64,000 nucleotides of DNA from Sarocladium kiliense (taxonomy: Eukaryota > Ascomycota > Sordariomycetes > Hypocreales > Sarocladiaceae), in contig JAUZTG010000029.1 of NCBI GenBank assembly GCA_030734395.1, positions 4,650,001 to 4,714,000 on the forward strand, in the 5' to 3' direction. The notes beneath the pieces are model-generated. The model was not told where the DNA came from. It made no database searches and saw only the letters and a list, made by a program, of their open reading frames with translations. Shown in pieces: positions 44,488 to 56,568 of the stretch. Position 1 is the first letter of the stretch. The number at the start of each line of letters is the position of its first letter. The position numbers and the translations under genes are program-made.

Positions 44488-45008
44488 CTAGTACTTGAGA
44501 ATCACGTAGAGGGCGTGAATGATACCGGGGAGGTAACCTGAGAAGTAGAGAGAAGTCGAGTCAGCAGCTGAGAGTGCGAAATTGGCGAGCACGACAGAAA
44601 CAGGGCTAGGCGCATGGCTGGGGGCTGACAGATGACCCCAAAACCGAATGCGACATGGGGCGGGCTGCTGCGAGGGATGCCGGAGGGCTCGGCATTTGCT
44701 CGAATCCCTTGGCAAATGCAGCAGACACAAGAGGCGAAGGCAGATTGCGATAGAAGGCAAGGCGTGGAAACTTACCGAGGATAGTGAGGAGGATGTTGAT
44801 GAGGAGATCAGCACCGCAGCCACGCTCGAGGAAGACACCCAGAGGGGGGAGGATGACGGCAAGGATGATCTTGCAGATATCGCTGTGTAGGTCATGTCAA
44901 GTTAGCCTGTGGTCCGAGTGATCCGGTGACGACATTATCTGCCAGAACAAGGGCGCTGTCGGTCAGGGAGCGAGGGAGGAAGCGAGCGTACCTGGCGGTG
45001 AAAGGCAT
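44488..45008 (-). CDS. PMP3: Plasma membrane proteolipid PMP3
   Basis: Three exons (44992-45008, 44776-44882, 44488-44537) encode 57 aa. The introns are 109 nt (GTACGC...CACAG) and 238 nt (GTAAGT...ACCTG/CAG). The spliced product begins MPFTASDICKIILAVILPPLGVF, has LERGCGADLLINILLTILGYLPGIIHALYVILKY split by the second intron, and ends there. These are the two transmembrane helices and the conserved motifs of the PMP3/RCI2/UPF0057 family. The protein lies in the plasma membrane, influences membrane potential and cation tolerance, and is often stress-induced. It is too short and intron-split to appear as an ORF. The exon 1/2 junction creates the AGC Ser codon. Confidence 0.96.
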
Positions 45009-45160
45009 GATGACGGTTTTGTTGTCGAGGCGATGAGGAAGGTTTGTTGGTGATGAGAGTTGTAGGTGGTGAGGTTTGGTTCTAAGCGTGCAGAATGTAT
45101 ACTGAGCAGAGGAGGAGAGAAGCAGGAGGGTGTGAGGGGGGAAAGGTTGCCGTTGAAGTA

Positions 45161-45167
45161 TTTTATA
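45161..45167 (-). promoter_or_regulatory. TATA box of PMP3
   Basis: TATAAAA on the minus strand lies about 155 bp before the PMP3 ATG at 45008. The call rests on motif and position. Confidence 0.5.
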
Positions 45168-45195
45168 CAGTAGGAGAGACGACGGCAAGCAAAAC

Positions 45196-45219
45196 AAGCA
45201 AGCAAGCAAGCAAGCAAGC
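45196..45219. repeat. AAGC tetranucleotide microsatellite
   Basis: Six perfect AAGC units lie just upstream of the PMP3 TATA box. Variable copy number would change promoter spacing, but there is no sign that it does. Confidence 0.85.
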
Positions 45220-47389
45220 CGGCACTCCCAGTTGGACTAGCACCCACCTCACTTGATTCAGCCCAGATTCAGCCCGGATCCCCGTCATGGCGTGTGCCAG
45301 GCTGCGAAGACGCCTTGGCTTGTTGCCATGAACGCGCGCGGGCAAACAAGAGAGAGCCAGCCCAGCCCCAGTTACGAGTACACCACTCCAGCAACAACTC
45401 CAGCTGCTCCCGATATTAGGCGAAAAGGGCCCATCATGCCTCGGTGTGGTGGGGACCCGCCATGCCGTTCCCATCATTGGCATCACCAGTCACTGTCAGT
45501 CACGACGAACGACTAGCTTTAGCAGTCACTTCAGCGGGCTTCTTAGGCCGGGTCCTTGTTTTCCTTCTCCGCTCAGGGTTCTTGCCGACCAGCAAGCTTC
45601 AAGGTTGGGTCACTGTGAGTTTGGTGCTAAGTCCCCTTTCAGACGCCTCCTTATGCCGGACTTGGTTGGATATTGGGCCTGGAACTGCGTCATCGACTCC
45701 GACGTACGCAGACTGTACGCTACTTACTATTGTTGCGCACTGCATCGCACCTCCTCATGCTCTTGCCGTGCAGCGGTTGCGATTGTGGCAGCGGTTGCAT
45801 CCGCCTCAACTCGACATGTTCAGTTCCTAATGGTTTGACTAGAGCTATTGGGTGGCTTTCTGCTTCTCCTGGGCTCTGCTTACAGCAAAGCTTGGATCAC
45901 CGACAACAAATGCATGCCTCAGCCCTATTGCTAACAGCTGGCCTCGGAGCACTCAGCGTCATCCCCTGTGTACACTCCTGTAAATCTCTGTCATCGGCTG
46001 ACCATCCTCATAAGCGCCTGGCCTACCAATGCCAAGCACCGGCAAGGCGTACCCTTCCGCGGCCCCTTTGTCTGTGACACGCTGCTGCCCTGGCCTGATC
46101 TGTGCATCTTTTCCAACGCCAACCGTGTTACGTCATTGCTGCACCTCCGTCAAATTTCCCACCCTGCACAAGTACCGAATACCCGCGCCACGACACCATT
46201 GGTACTCCTCCCAGTAATCAAGTCTGCTGATTTTCACACAGAGGAGCGTTCGGCAACGCGATAGATCTTGAAAATTCTCCACAATCCAGGTTTGTTCATG
46301 CTTGTCAGGCGCAAATCCCCCGGAACACAGATTCCGCCTCAGAACGTCATCGCTGCGCCACAGGCCACAACCAGCTCGCGCCACACACGTTCCCTGACAC
46401 ATTGCCTCCAACCGAGCCACAGTTCGTCGCGTATAGCATACATCCCAAAATTGCAAAGATCAAAGATCAACGTCGTGACCAAAGTCCATTGTCCTAAAGA
46501 GATATTTGGCCTGTAGTTGCACAGGTCTTGATGCTATTTTCAGAATACCCGGGGTTGAAGACACTCACGTGCGTGAGCAGCCACACACTCCGTCATCAAC
46601 ACTAGATCTCGAATCTTGGTCACCCTCTCATTTGCCTATCAACCACGCTGAGGCCCCCTAGTCGTGTCTCAAGACAGGGCACCTTGCCCCCCCCAAGGCT
46701 ATCATCGTGATCCCGCCTAGCAGATTTTGTACTTCAAAGACGCATACCAACATGCATACAAACAGAGAGTCCACACAAAAAGTCGCGAGGCAAAGGCCGC
46801 GTCAGTGCCAAGCCGACCCAAGCGCGCGCCCACGGCCCACGGCACAAGCCAGAGCCACTCCATCTGTCTCCGGCCTTGACTCATTCCCCTTGCAGTCCTT
46901 GGACCGATGCCATCATGGCTCAAGGGAACTTCTCCCAGATCCTTATTTGCCGAGTTGGTTTTTATGCCCAGCCTTATCTTGTTACAGCAGCACGGCCACA
47001 CACGTCAATACCAAGCAAAATTTCTTGCTGTTATGGATCCGCCCTGACCGCATCAATTGCCTCGGCCAGCTGCCCAAGATTCTGTGCGGGAGCTATCGAA
47101 TCTTATTTTACTTCTTTCTGCGCTCGGCAGAGGTTTGATTGCTCCGAAAACACATGTGAGAAAGTCTTGGACGACGACCTTGTGGGCAGCGAAAGACGTG
47201 AAGAGGAGCACCGTAGTATGTATCAATATGACTTCATCGTGTCTTTGCGCTTCTCGCCTGAACTTGCATCATAATCCTGGGTTCGGAGGATGTTCGATCC
47301 ATACCCTGCGTTGCTATGCTAGTCTCCCGGAACTCGTGCTGCTCCTGCTTCATTCTCGTACACAGGACGGACGCTCGTCGGCCGTCAAC

Positions 47390-48333
47390 TCATGCCTTTG
47401 ATGCCGCAAATCTCTTACCGTAGAGCGGCACGCCTCCAAGTTTGGCTCCCAAGCAATGACCCGCGTACAGGCCAACAACGATCGTCACTGGCCAACGCTG
47501 CCAGTCGCGGTCCCAGTCCAGCGGGATCGGGACTGCTCCCAGCCAGGCACCAAGCACCGCACCCAAAAGCCCACCGAATGTCTCATCGAGCGGTGCTTGT
47601 GCGCCGGCTACGGAGAGCAGCGCTGCTGGATCGACGCCGCGGGAGTAGAAGACGGGGAACAGCGCGAGAAGACTGAAATGAGCAGCACACAGAAGTGTGT
47701 GTTGTGTGTAGTCGAGGAACGGCGCTCCGAAGAGGACGAGGAGGATGTAGACCGCCGGTGTGACAATGGCAGTGAGGATCAGGGAGAGGATTGCGCTCTG
47801 GCAGTATATGTCAGCGCGTTTGTTCCCTTGCAAGTTTCGGAAAGCTGGATGTGTGCATGCGCAATGAGTATTGCGTTGTGCAGAGGTCTTCCGTCAAGCC
47901 CCCAAAACAGTCATGGAATTGCAAGGGATCATCTTACCACGACTGGTCTCGGGCCAGAAGATTCATTCTTCCTCTTCTCTCCTGGCCGACTCTTTCTCGT
48001 AGACTTGGATTGCTGTGATCCGGCGACTGGTAGACAGCAAACAGCGTAGGCGAGCTGTCCAGCTGCAACAACTGGTAAGGAAGTCTGGAGCTCCGAGACC
48101 GGGTCGCGAACAAGTGCACCAAAGCGGATGGCAAGAAGTGCGAGATAGGCTACAGGCCGAGCGTGTGAGATGGCGAAGGACGAGGGATGATCGAGCAACG
48201 CAACAGGCGCGAGATTTGCTGTCGTGGCAGGCGAACCCAAGCCAGGTTTGGTGGGAGAGGTCGGGGAAGACTTCGAAGACGGGGATCGGTTGGCGAGGGT
48301 GGATGACATGGTGACAGGATCGACGAGCGGCAT
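47390..48333 (-). CDS. GPI11: GPI ethanolamine-phosphate transferase cofactor GPI11 (PIG-F)
   Basis: Two exons (47938-48333, 47390-47797) encode 267 aa. The 140-nt intron is GTAAGA...TGCCAG. The start is ATG 48333; a second in-frame ATG at 48309 is also possible. The N-terminus is Ser/Pro-rich and cytosolic. Several hydrophobic helices follow, then the PIG-F signature at the end: GAVLGAWLGAVPIPLDWDRD, WQRWPVTIVVGLYAGHCLG, and GGVPLYG. The protein sits in the ER membrane. It partners Gpi7/Gpi13-type enzymes that add ethanolamine phosphate to mannoses of the GPI precursor, needed for GPI-anchored wall proteins. Confidence 0.92.
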
Positions 48334-49445
48334 GATATGCGCTCAATTCGGGTCGACGTGATAAAGAATGAAGGCTTGGAGCAACCCGTCGTCTATCCTT
48401 GATGCAGTCGGTGTTCCACGCTGTCAGTTCGACACGCGAGAACCGAAGCTTCAGGGTCCAGCATCCGGGTGAACGCGGCGTAAAGCCTGCGCATCACGTG
48501 ACACATGTAGAATCTCGGTGCTTGTTCAGAACATCGCAAATAGCGATCTCTGCAGTCAGAGTAAGTGAAGCACTGCAAAGGCGCAACGAAGATGAGACCT
48601 AAGTCTTGAGACCTTTGATAGAATTTCTTAGAACTGTCGAGCCCTGTCTCGAAGGATTGCAAGCTGTGCGCTGGCTTAGGAAAGTGACATTGGAAGCGCA
48701 GCAACGCCTGTTAGTGTCACGGAGGGAGCCGCCTCAGGTTGGAAATCGGCCTCGTCGGACTGGCCCGTCAAATGCGGGAGACGACATTGTATCGGAACCA
48801 TGCCGTAGCTTATTGATAAGATCCCTCGTCTCGCCTCATCCAATCCATTTTATTAGCATTTGCACAGCCGTCTTGTTGATCCCGTGACCTATTGATGATT
48901 GTCCGGATTCTCCCACAAATAACATGCCACCCACGGGTGAAGCAGGATGCAGCGCTGATTGGCTGTCCTCTAAGTGGCCCCTCCCGCCCGCCGCTGTCCG
49001 CCAATCCCACCACTGTGGCACCGCCCGGAGACCGCCTGGGGTCGGCTTGCATGGTACGATGCTCGATCCAGCCCCCTTCCTGAGCGTTCGAGGAAGTCGT
49101 GCCTGTGTGGTATGATGTTCACAGGCTATGGGCTGCGAACAGAACATCTGACCACCATGATGAGATGAAGGAATGTTTACGGATGATGCAGGGCATGAAT
49201 TCGGTCGTCGGCATTGGCGTTCGCGGCGCTGGTCGCCTGTATAAGAAGATGAGGCTCAGGCTACATGAGCCTTGCCTTACTTCATCATCATCAGCATCAA
49301 AGCATTACAACAATCCAAGATCCGATCTACCAGATCTTATATCTCTACTCAACCAAACCCATCTCCACTCACACGAGTCACTGGATCAATCGCCTCTCTC
49401 ACGAGCACTATCACCATCACAACAACTACACATTACAAACCAATC
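48334..49445. other. Intergenic, divergent promoters
   Basis: This 1.1-kb divergent region lies between GPI11 and the small gene at 49446. A TATAAG word near 49240 may serve the latter. Nothing else is seen. Confidence 0.55.
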
Positions 49446-49767
49446 ATGTCACCAATCGTCTCTCGCATTGCTACCAGGGCTGCTGCCCGCAGGCAGTTCT
49501 CCATGCTCTCCGGTCTAAGGCAAATCAGCAAAACCCTTGAGCCTCACCCGCATGGTCGTCGCCCAGCAGTGGGCAAGTCCCAACCCGGTGACTTGCCTCA
49601 AGAGCTGGCCAGAGTGTCCAAGATCGCTATGGTGTAAGTTATAGCTCCATCTATTTTGAGCAATCGGAAGTTCAAGTACTAACATCCTCGATAGCTTCTT
49701 TCCAGCCATCGGCACCCTCCTTGGCTGGCCATTGCTAGCCAAGAACCTCGCGCAAGGCCACATTTAG
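49446..49767 (+). CDS. Small probable mitochondrial membrane protein
   Basis: Two exons (49446-49633, 49695-49767) encode 86 aa. The 61-nt intron is GTAAGT...GATAG with a CTAAC branch site. The first ~20 residues (MSPIVSRIATRAAARRQFSM) are Arg/Ala/Ser-rich without acidic residues, a typical mitochondrial presequence with RQFS as a likely cleavage region. The C-terminal exon supplies one hydrophobic helix (VFFPAIGTLLGWPLLAKNLA) and a short tail GHI. The size and single C-terminal helix resemble small subunits or assembly factors of respiratory complexes, but I cannot assign one. The CT-rich leader and perfect splice signals support a real, expressed gene. Confidence 0.72.
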
Positions 49768-50735
49768 ACTGGTCCTCCTCTCATCATGATTGGGCAAGGC
49801 GCAGTTCATCAGTCATAAACGATAAAGTCTACAGCTTGGGATAGACAGCCCTTGGGCGGCATGCATTTTCATTTGTCTTGGAGCATTAGCTGGCATAGGG
49901 CGGCGTTCGGATATTTATCTGTACATATATAGGGCACAAGCCCAGTCGCATACACAAAGAATTCTATCCACCCATGCTGCTTTTTGTGATGTAGAGTCTC
50001 TAGTAGATTGGAACGAGGGGGGGCCTGAGGTGGCTATAACCACGAAGTTTGAATCCTCCATTTGAAGCCACCTACCCTGAAGATAGAGTGTTCCAATTTC
50101 GCCTGTCACAACTCGGATCTCAGAGTGATCGCAGCACGAAAAAAAAAAGGATATTCAGAAGAAAGGAGTGCTTTCGTAATTGTAAGAGAATATATAAGCG
50201 GAAAGAGCATGCGTTCCACAGTCATCATATCGGCGTTAACAGACACTTCGCTGCTCCGTTCGTCAACCCTAAATCGGCAATTCTCAGCGGACCCATCAAG
50301 ACCTAGACCACCAGCTCGGTCAAATATTGCTCTTGATCCATCGGAGTACAATTCGCTTTCACTCAATTACTCAGCCTCGCTGAGTTTTACCCTGCAGACT
50401 GATTTTGGAATGCCGAGACTTACCGAATCCGGTATATTAGCTTGTGCGAGGTCCTTAATGCGAGTTGGTTTGCGGGCAACAGTGTATGATACCTTGCCTT
50501 TGGCAAATCCATTCCTCTACCGAGGCGGTAGATGAACAAAAGGGTACCTTAGTGAAGAGCCTCTCGGACAAAGTTGCTGTTTTATGCTCGCTAATTGTGG
50601 GAACCAACAAAAAAGTGTACGCTTGTGCAGTACAAGCGGGACTGAACTTCGACCCCGGACTTATATAAAGCAATGCACGCTCGGCATATGAGTTTCTCAA
50701 CATGTCATACAAACAACACCAAGGCCTGACAGAGA
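49768..50735. other. Convergent intergenic region
   Basis: This is the 3' flank of the small mitochondrial-type gene and of the Zn2Cys6 regulator. A frame at 50062-50535 lacks any motif. No gene is recognised. Confidence 0.55.
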
Positions 50736-53442
50736 TCACTGGTAACCTGGACCCATCCTCAACCAATCCGCCTCAGGATCGGGAACCGCTCGCATAAGCT
50801 GCCGCCCGTCCATTGTCTGCGGTTGCAGAAGATTCGTCTGACCGAAAGCAGTTCTCGCCATGGTCTCGTCCGCAACCTTGGGATAATGGAAGAAATCGAA
50901 GACATCGATACTATCGAGTTCGGAGAGGGATGTCGCCTGGGTCGAAGTGGGATCTAGACCGGAACGTCGAGCCGAGCCCGTCAACGTGACCAAGTCATGA
51001 GCGCTTCTGCATAAGGAAGTCAGTCGACCGAACTAACACGCTACCGACCAGACCACATACCTTCTCATGGCCGAGAAGCTCAGATCGCTCTGCTGGCCTC
51101 GCTGAACCACTCTCTTCAGGATTCGCGCATAGTTATTCGCTACCTCCCAGTACTGCCCAACATATCCGAGCGTCTCAATGAAGAACTCGATCTTTTCATC
51201 GACAGGCGATCCCACTGTTGCAGCATGCACCAACAACAGTCTTGCCGCCACCCACAGTGAAAACGCAAAGGGGGGTCCGAGCAGGTCCAGCCCGTCGGCC
51301 TCATACACATCCTGTGAAATATCACGGAGACTTTGCACAGCAGAGAGACAACGTTGCATGGCGTAGTGCGAGGGAACAAAAAGCTCAGTTCGTACTGTCG
51401 GATATGCTGCAGATGAGTGCAGCCGGATCACAGCCGTGACATAGGCACTATGCAGCATGAACCAGTTCGCGACGCGGCTAGCCGGATCAGAATGGCAAAG
51501 CGCTGATATGCGACTATACTCACTCGGTAGGCTCTGCAGCCAACGATCGAGGGCAGCGTCAAGGAGCTGGTATTTGTTGCGCCAGCCCGCCATCTCAGGA
51601 GGTGAAGTTACGTCAAGAGGTGTTTTGAGGAAGTTGTGCACCTCGCTCAGGATCCGCAAGATCTCGCAGTGGTACGAGAAGCTACCCAGGCTGTCTGACT
51701 GGGCGGCATTGTTGGAGTGATTGGCATATCCGTTGGGATCTTGAGGCTCCATGATGTTACTTGGAAGTCGGGTTTCGCGTGGGACATTTCGAGAGAAGAG
51801 GTCGTATGAGCAAGGGAGGAAACGCTTCATCCGCCGATCATCCAACATGAAGTCGAAAGTCGTCGTTGCCACCGTCGAATACCGATCCAGAAGATATACC
51901 ATCCACGCCAGTCTCCGCCGACCCTCGTCTTCGATCCAGGATTCCGGCCGGCCAGCGACAACTCTCCTCATAGACCCAGTGCGTGGAACGTCGTCTGCAT
52001 CAGCTAAGAGGTATACACTACTCTCTTCGCACAGGCCCAGCTGTTTGATGTTCTGTGAGAGTAAGGACAGGAGATTCCATCCCTTCGGACCATTTGAAGT
52101 CCCCAGTTCGTCAAGGCAGATGATTACCAACGCGCGTAGGGCCGGAATGCTAACATGCTCCATCACATACATCTGGACTATTCGCCTCGAGGTCGCATGG
52201 TAATGTGCTTTCATTTGGGCCGTCAATCTCGGGTCTTTGAAGAAGCGTAAAGTCGTTGCAACGATGGCATGGAGAAGGACTCGATCCGCCTCGCTAAGCG
52301 AAGTCGAGCCAAAGAAGACGCCGAAGATCGTTTGGCGTTCGAGGATGGGACACCAGGTGTTACAATGCTTGAAGTACAGATCGACAAGACTGTATATCAT
52401 GTCCTGTGGCGGAAGATCTGGTATGGTCGACAGCGACCTAGGAGTCGCGCTATTTGCCGGAGAATAAGCAAGGTTTGTGAAGCCGCTGGGTGGCTGGATA
52501 TCGAGTCCTCCCATCCGTTCTGATGCTGCATCGATTCGCGAGAACGGATCTGCAATTCCCCCACCAGGTGTCGTTGCTGGTCGTCCGGCTTCCATTGGCG
52601 TTGCCCTTCCCAAGCTGGACGGGCCAGGACCCTGACCGAATTCTGATGAGGCATTGTGAACGGCCTGAGGAGAATTCCGATATGCTACAGGCCCTGGTGT
52701 TGCTCCTTGGATCGCTGGGCTCGGATGGTCATGAGCAATATGCTCTTCGATCCGGCGACCTAGTACTTGAAGCAAGGCATCGATCCTGTTCACCTTTGCC
52801 TCAAGCTCAACATTGAATCCTGTCCGACTGCCTGGCTTCTGTCTCTCAAGGTACACGCAAGTCCGGTTGTGCGAGGCACACCAACCACAGGCTGGTTCTG
52901 CTCTATCGCATTTTACTTTGCGCGCTTTGCAAAGCTCGCATCTTCGAATTTGTGGTCAGCTGACGATGGTCGTTGAGAACAGGGGTAAGCACAAGCGAGG
53001 ATACTCACGATGTTTTCTGATACTGTTGCGTCTTGCGCTTCTTGCGTTGACTCGGCGTGCCAGCCGAGTTCTGCTGAGTGCCATCATCCGAACTCACAGA
53101 GGACTCGCGACTTCCTCCCGAGCGAGGCTGTTGCTCGGGGCCTTGAAGCGGACGTGCATCTTCCATCCCGGGCCCATCGCTGTTAGATCCCCATCTATCG
53201 TCGTCCCACCGGTGCTCTCCGGGTGTCATGTGCTCTCGGCCTGCGGTCTTATACGGGGGCTCAATAGAACGGGGGTCATGCGACCGCGAAGATGACCGGA
53301 ACTCAGACACTCTGGGGTAGGAATATTGAGTACGGGGTTCATCAGGTGACTGAGAGGGGCGTCTGCGATTTTGAAGTTCCAGAGCAGGTGGTGATGCTTC
53401 TCGGTGTTCTCGACGCGATGATCGTGAGAGGCTGGAACGCAT
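50736..53442 (-). CDS. Zn2Cys6 transcription factor with fungal-specific domain
   Basis: Three exons (53009-53442, 51061-52941, 50736-51006) encode 861 aa. The introns are 67 nt (GTGAGT...CGAAG) and 54 nt (GTATGT...TGCAG). The ATG at 53442 is used because the frame extension begins with TTG. A disordered Ser/Arg/Pro-rich N-terminus of about 140 residues ends in a basic patch (SQRKKRKTQQYQK). The binuclear zinc cluster follows directly, with Cys at 146, 149, 156, 163, 166 and 173 (CX2CX6CX6CX2CX6C). A linker and coiled-coil-like segment (ELEAKVNRIDALLQVLGRRI) suggest dimer binding to CGG half-sites. The middle homology region (LVDLYFKHCNTWCPILERQTIF, DEGRRRLAWMVYLLDRY) is the fungal_trans domain. 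It lies 1.4 kb from the glycerol kinase 3' end, so a local regulatory role is possible but unproved. Confidence 0.92.
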
Positions 53443-54853
53443 GTCTGGCAAGGTTCGCTACCCGCCGTAGGTAGTCTTACGGTCGGGGTGACAAGCACCG
53501 AAATAGCCCAGGCAATAGAGGCTGGCCAGGACAGAGGCAATGCAATGCAGACCAAGAGCTAGAGTCAAGTTCTCGGGAGGCAAGGTCGAGTGGCCGAGAT
53601 GCACATCCGACCGGTGTCCCGGTCAATCTCGGTCGGTCGACACCGAGTCAGTCTGGAGGATGTCAAGGCGGCCGGAAATCTGATTTTTGTTTATGGAAGC
53701 ATAGCCCGTCTTAGTGCTCTCCACTGGCATTCCCACTCGCATAGGTACCTCCGAGGCTCCGACCATGCTAACTGACGTGCCTAGGACAAGGGCGGGAGCG
53801 GCGCAAGAGACAAGCTACAGTGGCAGCAGAACGCAAGAAAAGGTCCGAACAGTTCTGGACAATAAACCCTGTCACTGTTCCAGCTAAGGCGACCCCCCCT
53901 GCCGTTGGTCCTGTAGGATGCGACTCTGTCCGCATTCAGGTGGTTACAAAGCAACAAGGGCGCATCCAGGCAGCAGGCAAATGTACCCCCCCCGTAGTAT
54001 CGTATTGGCATCACTAAAACACCCGCTTGCTGATGAGGACAATGAATGGCCCTGAACTCAGGTCATGTGTTCGCATCTAGCAGCGACAAAAACGCCCGCA
54101 GGTTGCTTGGGAGGACAGAAGGGCGTTCGCCATCCCGTTGCTTCCGCCAAGGCGGATTTTGTCCATTGCGTCAAGCTTTGGGAACTCAGTTTAGCACATT
54201 TCCCGCCACCGTGGGATGCTTTTGTCTAGTCTAGCAGCGGCTGCACGGAGGTACGGGAGTACATGTGGCACACAAGCCGCGGTGAGACCTTGAGGGAGCT
54301 TGTCCTCCACCCTCTCTGCTTGGTGGCACCGATCTTATCTATCTCTTGCTCGCTGGATGAGCATTTTATTCCCGATAGTTCCACTCAGGCGAGACGGACT
54401 GCGCTACTAATAAGCAGGACCAGGGGTGGAGTTGGGAATAAGCCATTACAGGTCTTGAATTTGCGACCATGTGTCCGCAATTATGCACTGGTCCACCACC
54501 CAGGATCATGGAGAGGCGTGTCAGGAGTTGTTGATGTATATGCGCCCATCTTCTCGGGGTCGCATGGCCGAGAAACTCTGGAGGATTGTGGGATCGTGGC
54601 CAACCCCGAGCCGCTATCCTATTCACCGACGTGCAGCAGATCAGGGTCCTGTCAAATCCTCAGCATGCGATAGATGCATCGTGCTGTCCGGCACCGCTGA
54701 GGTTGCGATACCAGTCATGCCAGCGAGACACCGAGATATGTTGGAGCAATAGTGGATGCACAGATAAGAAAGGCAGGTCATCATACATTGAAAGGTATCA
54801 ACAGGCTATGTGAAGGGAGAAACTTGAAAGTATAAGACGAGACGTCGCAGCGT
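53443..54853. other. Intergenic, regulator promoter
   Basis: The left part is the promoter of the Zn2Cys6 gene, with a dense cluster of CGG triplets (listed). The right part is the 3' flank of glycerol kinase. No gene is recognised. Confidence 0.55.
53607..53645. promoter_or_regulatory. Cluster of CGG/CCG triplets upstream of the Zn2Cys6 gene
   Basis: Within 39 bp there are seven CGG or CCG triplets, at 53607, 53611, 53612, 53620, 53630, 53634 and 53643. They lie 165-203 bp before the regulator's ATG. Zn2Cys6 proteins bind such triplets in pairs, so autoregulation is possible. The cluster is observed; its function is inferred. Confidence 0.45.
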
Positions 54854-56568
54854 CTAGTTGGCCCACCCTTTGCTCATCTGAACAGCCTTCTCCCAGCGGC
54901 TGAAGCGCTCGTCAGCCTTGGCCTTGGAGATCTTGGGCTTGAAGACACTCTGGCCATCGATGTTGACGTCCTTGAGATCCTCGAACTTCTCCCACACGCC
55001 AGCAGCCATGCCAGCAGCGATGGCAGCGCCAAGAGCAGTGGTCTCGCGCATCGCCGGTCGGTTGACGTTGATACCAATGAGATCGGATTGGGTCTGTGAA
55101 TTGTTTAAGTCAGTACACGAAAAGAGTGTTGCGACATCGGTACCCCTCGGCTAGTACTTACCTGCATGATGAGATCTGAATTGCACATGCCACCGTCGAC
55201 GGCGAGCTCAGTCAGCTTCTGGCCACTGTCCTTCTCCATGGAGTCCAGAATAGCACGGGTCTGGAAGCAGGTGGCCTCAAGCGTCGCGCGAGCGATGTGG
55301 CCCTTCTGGGTGTAGGCGGTGACGCCGAAGATGGTACCCCGGGCATCATCAATCCAGTATGGGGCGAAGAGACCGCTGAAAGCAGTGACGAACGTTACAC
55401 CGCCGTTGTCCTCGACAGTTTCGGCGAGCGCGCTCAGCTTAGATGAGTTCTCGATGAAGCCAAGGTTGTCAACGAGGAACTTGACACTAGAACCAGCAAC
55501 AGCGATGCTGCCCTCGAGAGCGTACATGCGCCTGCCCTCGCCAAAGTCGAAAGCAACAGTGGTGAGTAGACCGTGGGTAGAGATCACGGGCTTAGGACCG
55601 ACATTGTAGAGCAAGAAGCAGCCGGTACCATACGTGTTCTTAGCCAGACCGGGAGTGAAGCCCTTCTGACCGACGAGAGCAGCAGACTGGTCGCCCAGGC
55701 AGCCCATGATCTTGGTGCCCTTCAACGAGCCCTCGTGGAGAGAGCCGTAGGCCTCAGTGTCAGAGGAGGGCACGATCTTGGGGAAGACCACCTTCGTACG
55801 GTCAATGCGGAACCAGTCGATAAGCTCGTTGTCGTAATCGAGAGTCTCAATGTTCATGAACATGGTACGGGAGGCGTTAGAAGGGTCAGAGACGTAGACA
55901 TCGTTGGCACGGCCACCGTTGAGCTTGTAGGTCAGCCAAGTGTCGACAGTACCGAAAGCAAGGTTGCCCTTCTCGTAGGCAGCCTTGACCTCCTTGACGT
56001 TCTCCAGGAGCCAAAGAAGCTTGCTGCAGGAGGGGTAGGTAGACAGAGGAAGACCGCAGCGCTTGGTGAGCTCGCTAGATCCTAGACGGTTCTTGAGACG
56101 GCGCACAAGCTCCTGGGCGCGAGTATCGGTCCAGACAATGGCGTTGTAGAGTGCCTTGCCAGTGGTCTTGTCCCAGACGACAGTGGTCTCACGCTGGTTG
56201 GTGATGCCAACAGCCTTGATCTGGTCGCGGGAGTGACCCTGTGTCTCGAACGCCTTGACAGCGCCGTCGATACAAGTTGTGACCGAGGTGACAAGCTCCT
56301 CGGGGTCATGCTCGTGCCATCTGTCAATCGAGCGTGTTAGTCGGCGCAAAGGCAAGATTGGTACGTGAAGAGCTCAGCATGTAACATTGCGTCACTGCGA
56401 CACGTGCGCGGTCTGCGCTTGCAGGGTGTAAACTTACCCAGGCTGGGGGTAGATCTGCTTGAACTCCAATTGGTGAGAAGCGACGACTTCACCACTGACA
56501 TTGAAGATCAGGAACCGAGACGAGGTGGTTCCCTGGTCAATGGCGCCGACAAAGGTTGTGGAAGACAT
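54854..56568 (-). CDS. GUT1: Glycerol kinase
   Basis: Three exons (56438-56568, 55162-56320, 54854-55093) encode 509 aa. The introns are 117 nt (GTAAGT...GACAG) and 68 nt (GTAAGT...CACAG). The first exon gives MSSTTFVGAIDQGTTSSRF, the FGGY-kinase phosphate-binding start. Splicing joins YPQPG to WHEHDPEEL. Further signatures are GITNQRETTVVWDKTTG, YNAIVWTDTRAQE, GDQSAALVGQ, KNTYGTGCFLL and the FGGY C-terminal TELAVDGGMCNSDLIMQ. It phosphorylates glycerol with ATP to glycerol-3-phosphate, the entry step of glycerol catabolism, in the cytosol or at mitochondria. It is divergent from the aquaglyceroporin gene across 2.8 kb. Confidence 0.97.

Larger units (their letters stand above)
45009..47389. 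other. Intergenic, no gene recognised
   Basis: The left end is the PMP3 promoter (TATA box and AAGC repeat listed separately). The remaining 2.1 kb shows no supported coding or RNA gene. Confidence 0.5.
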
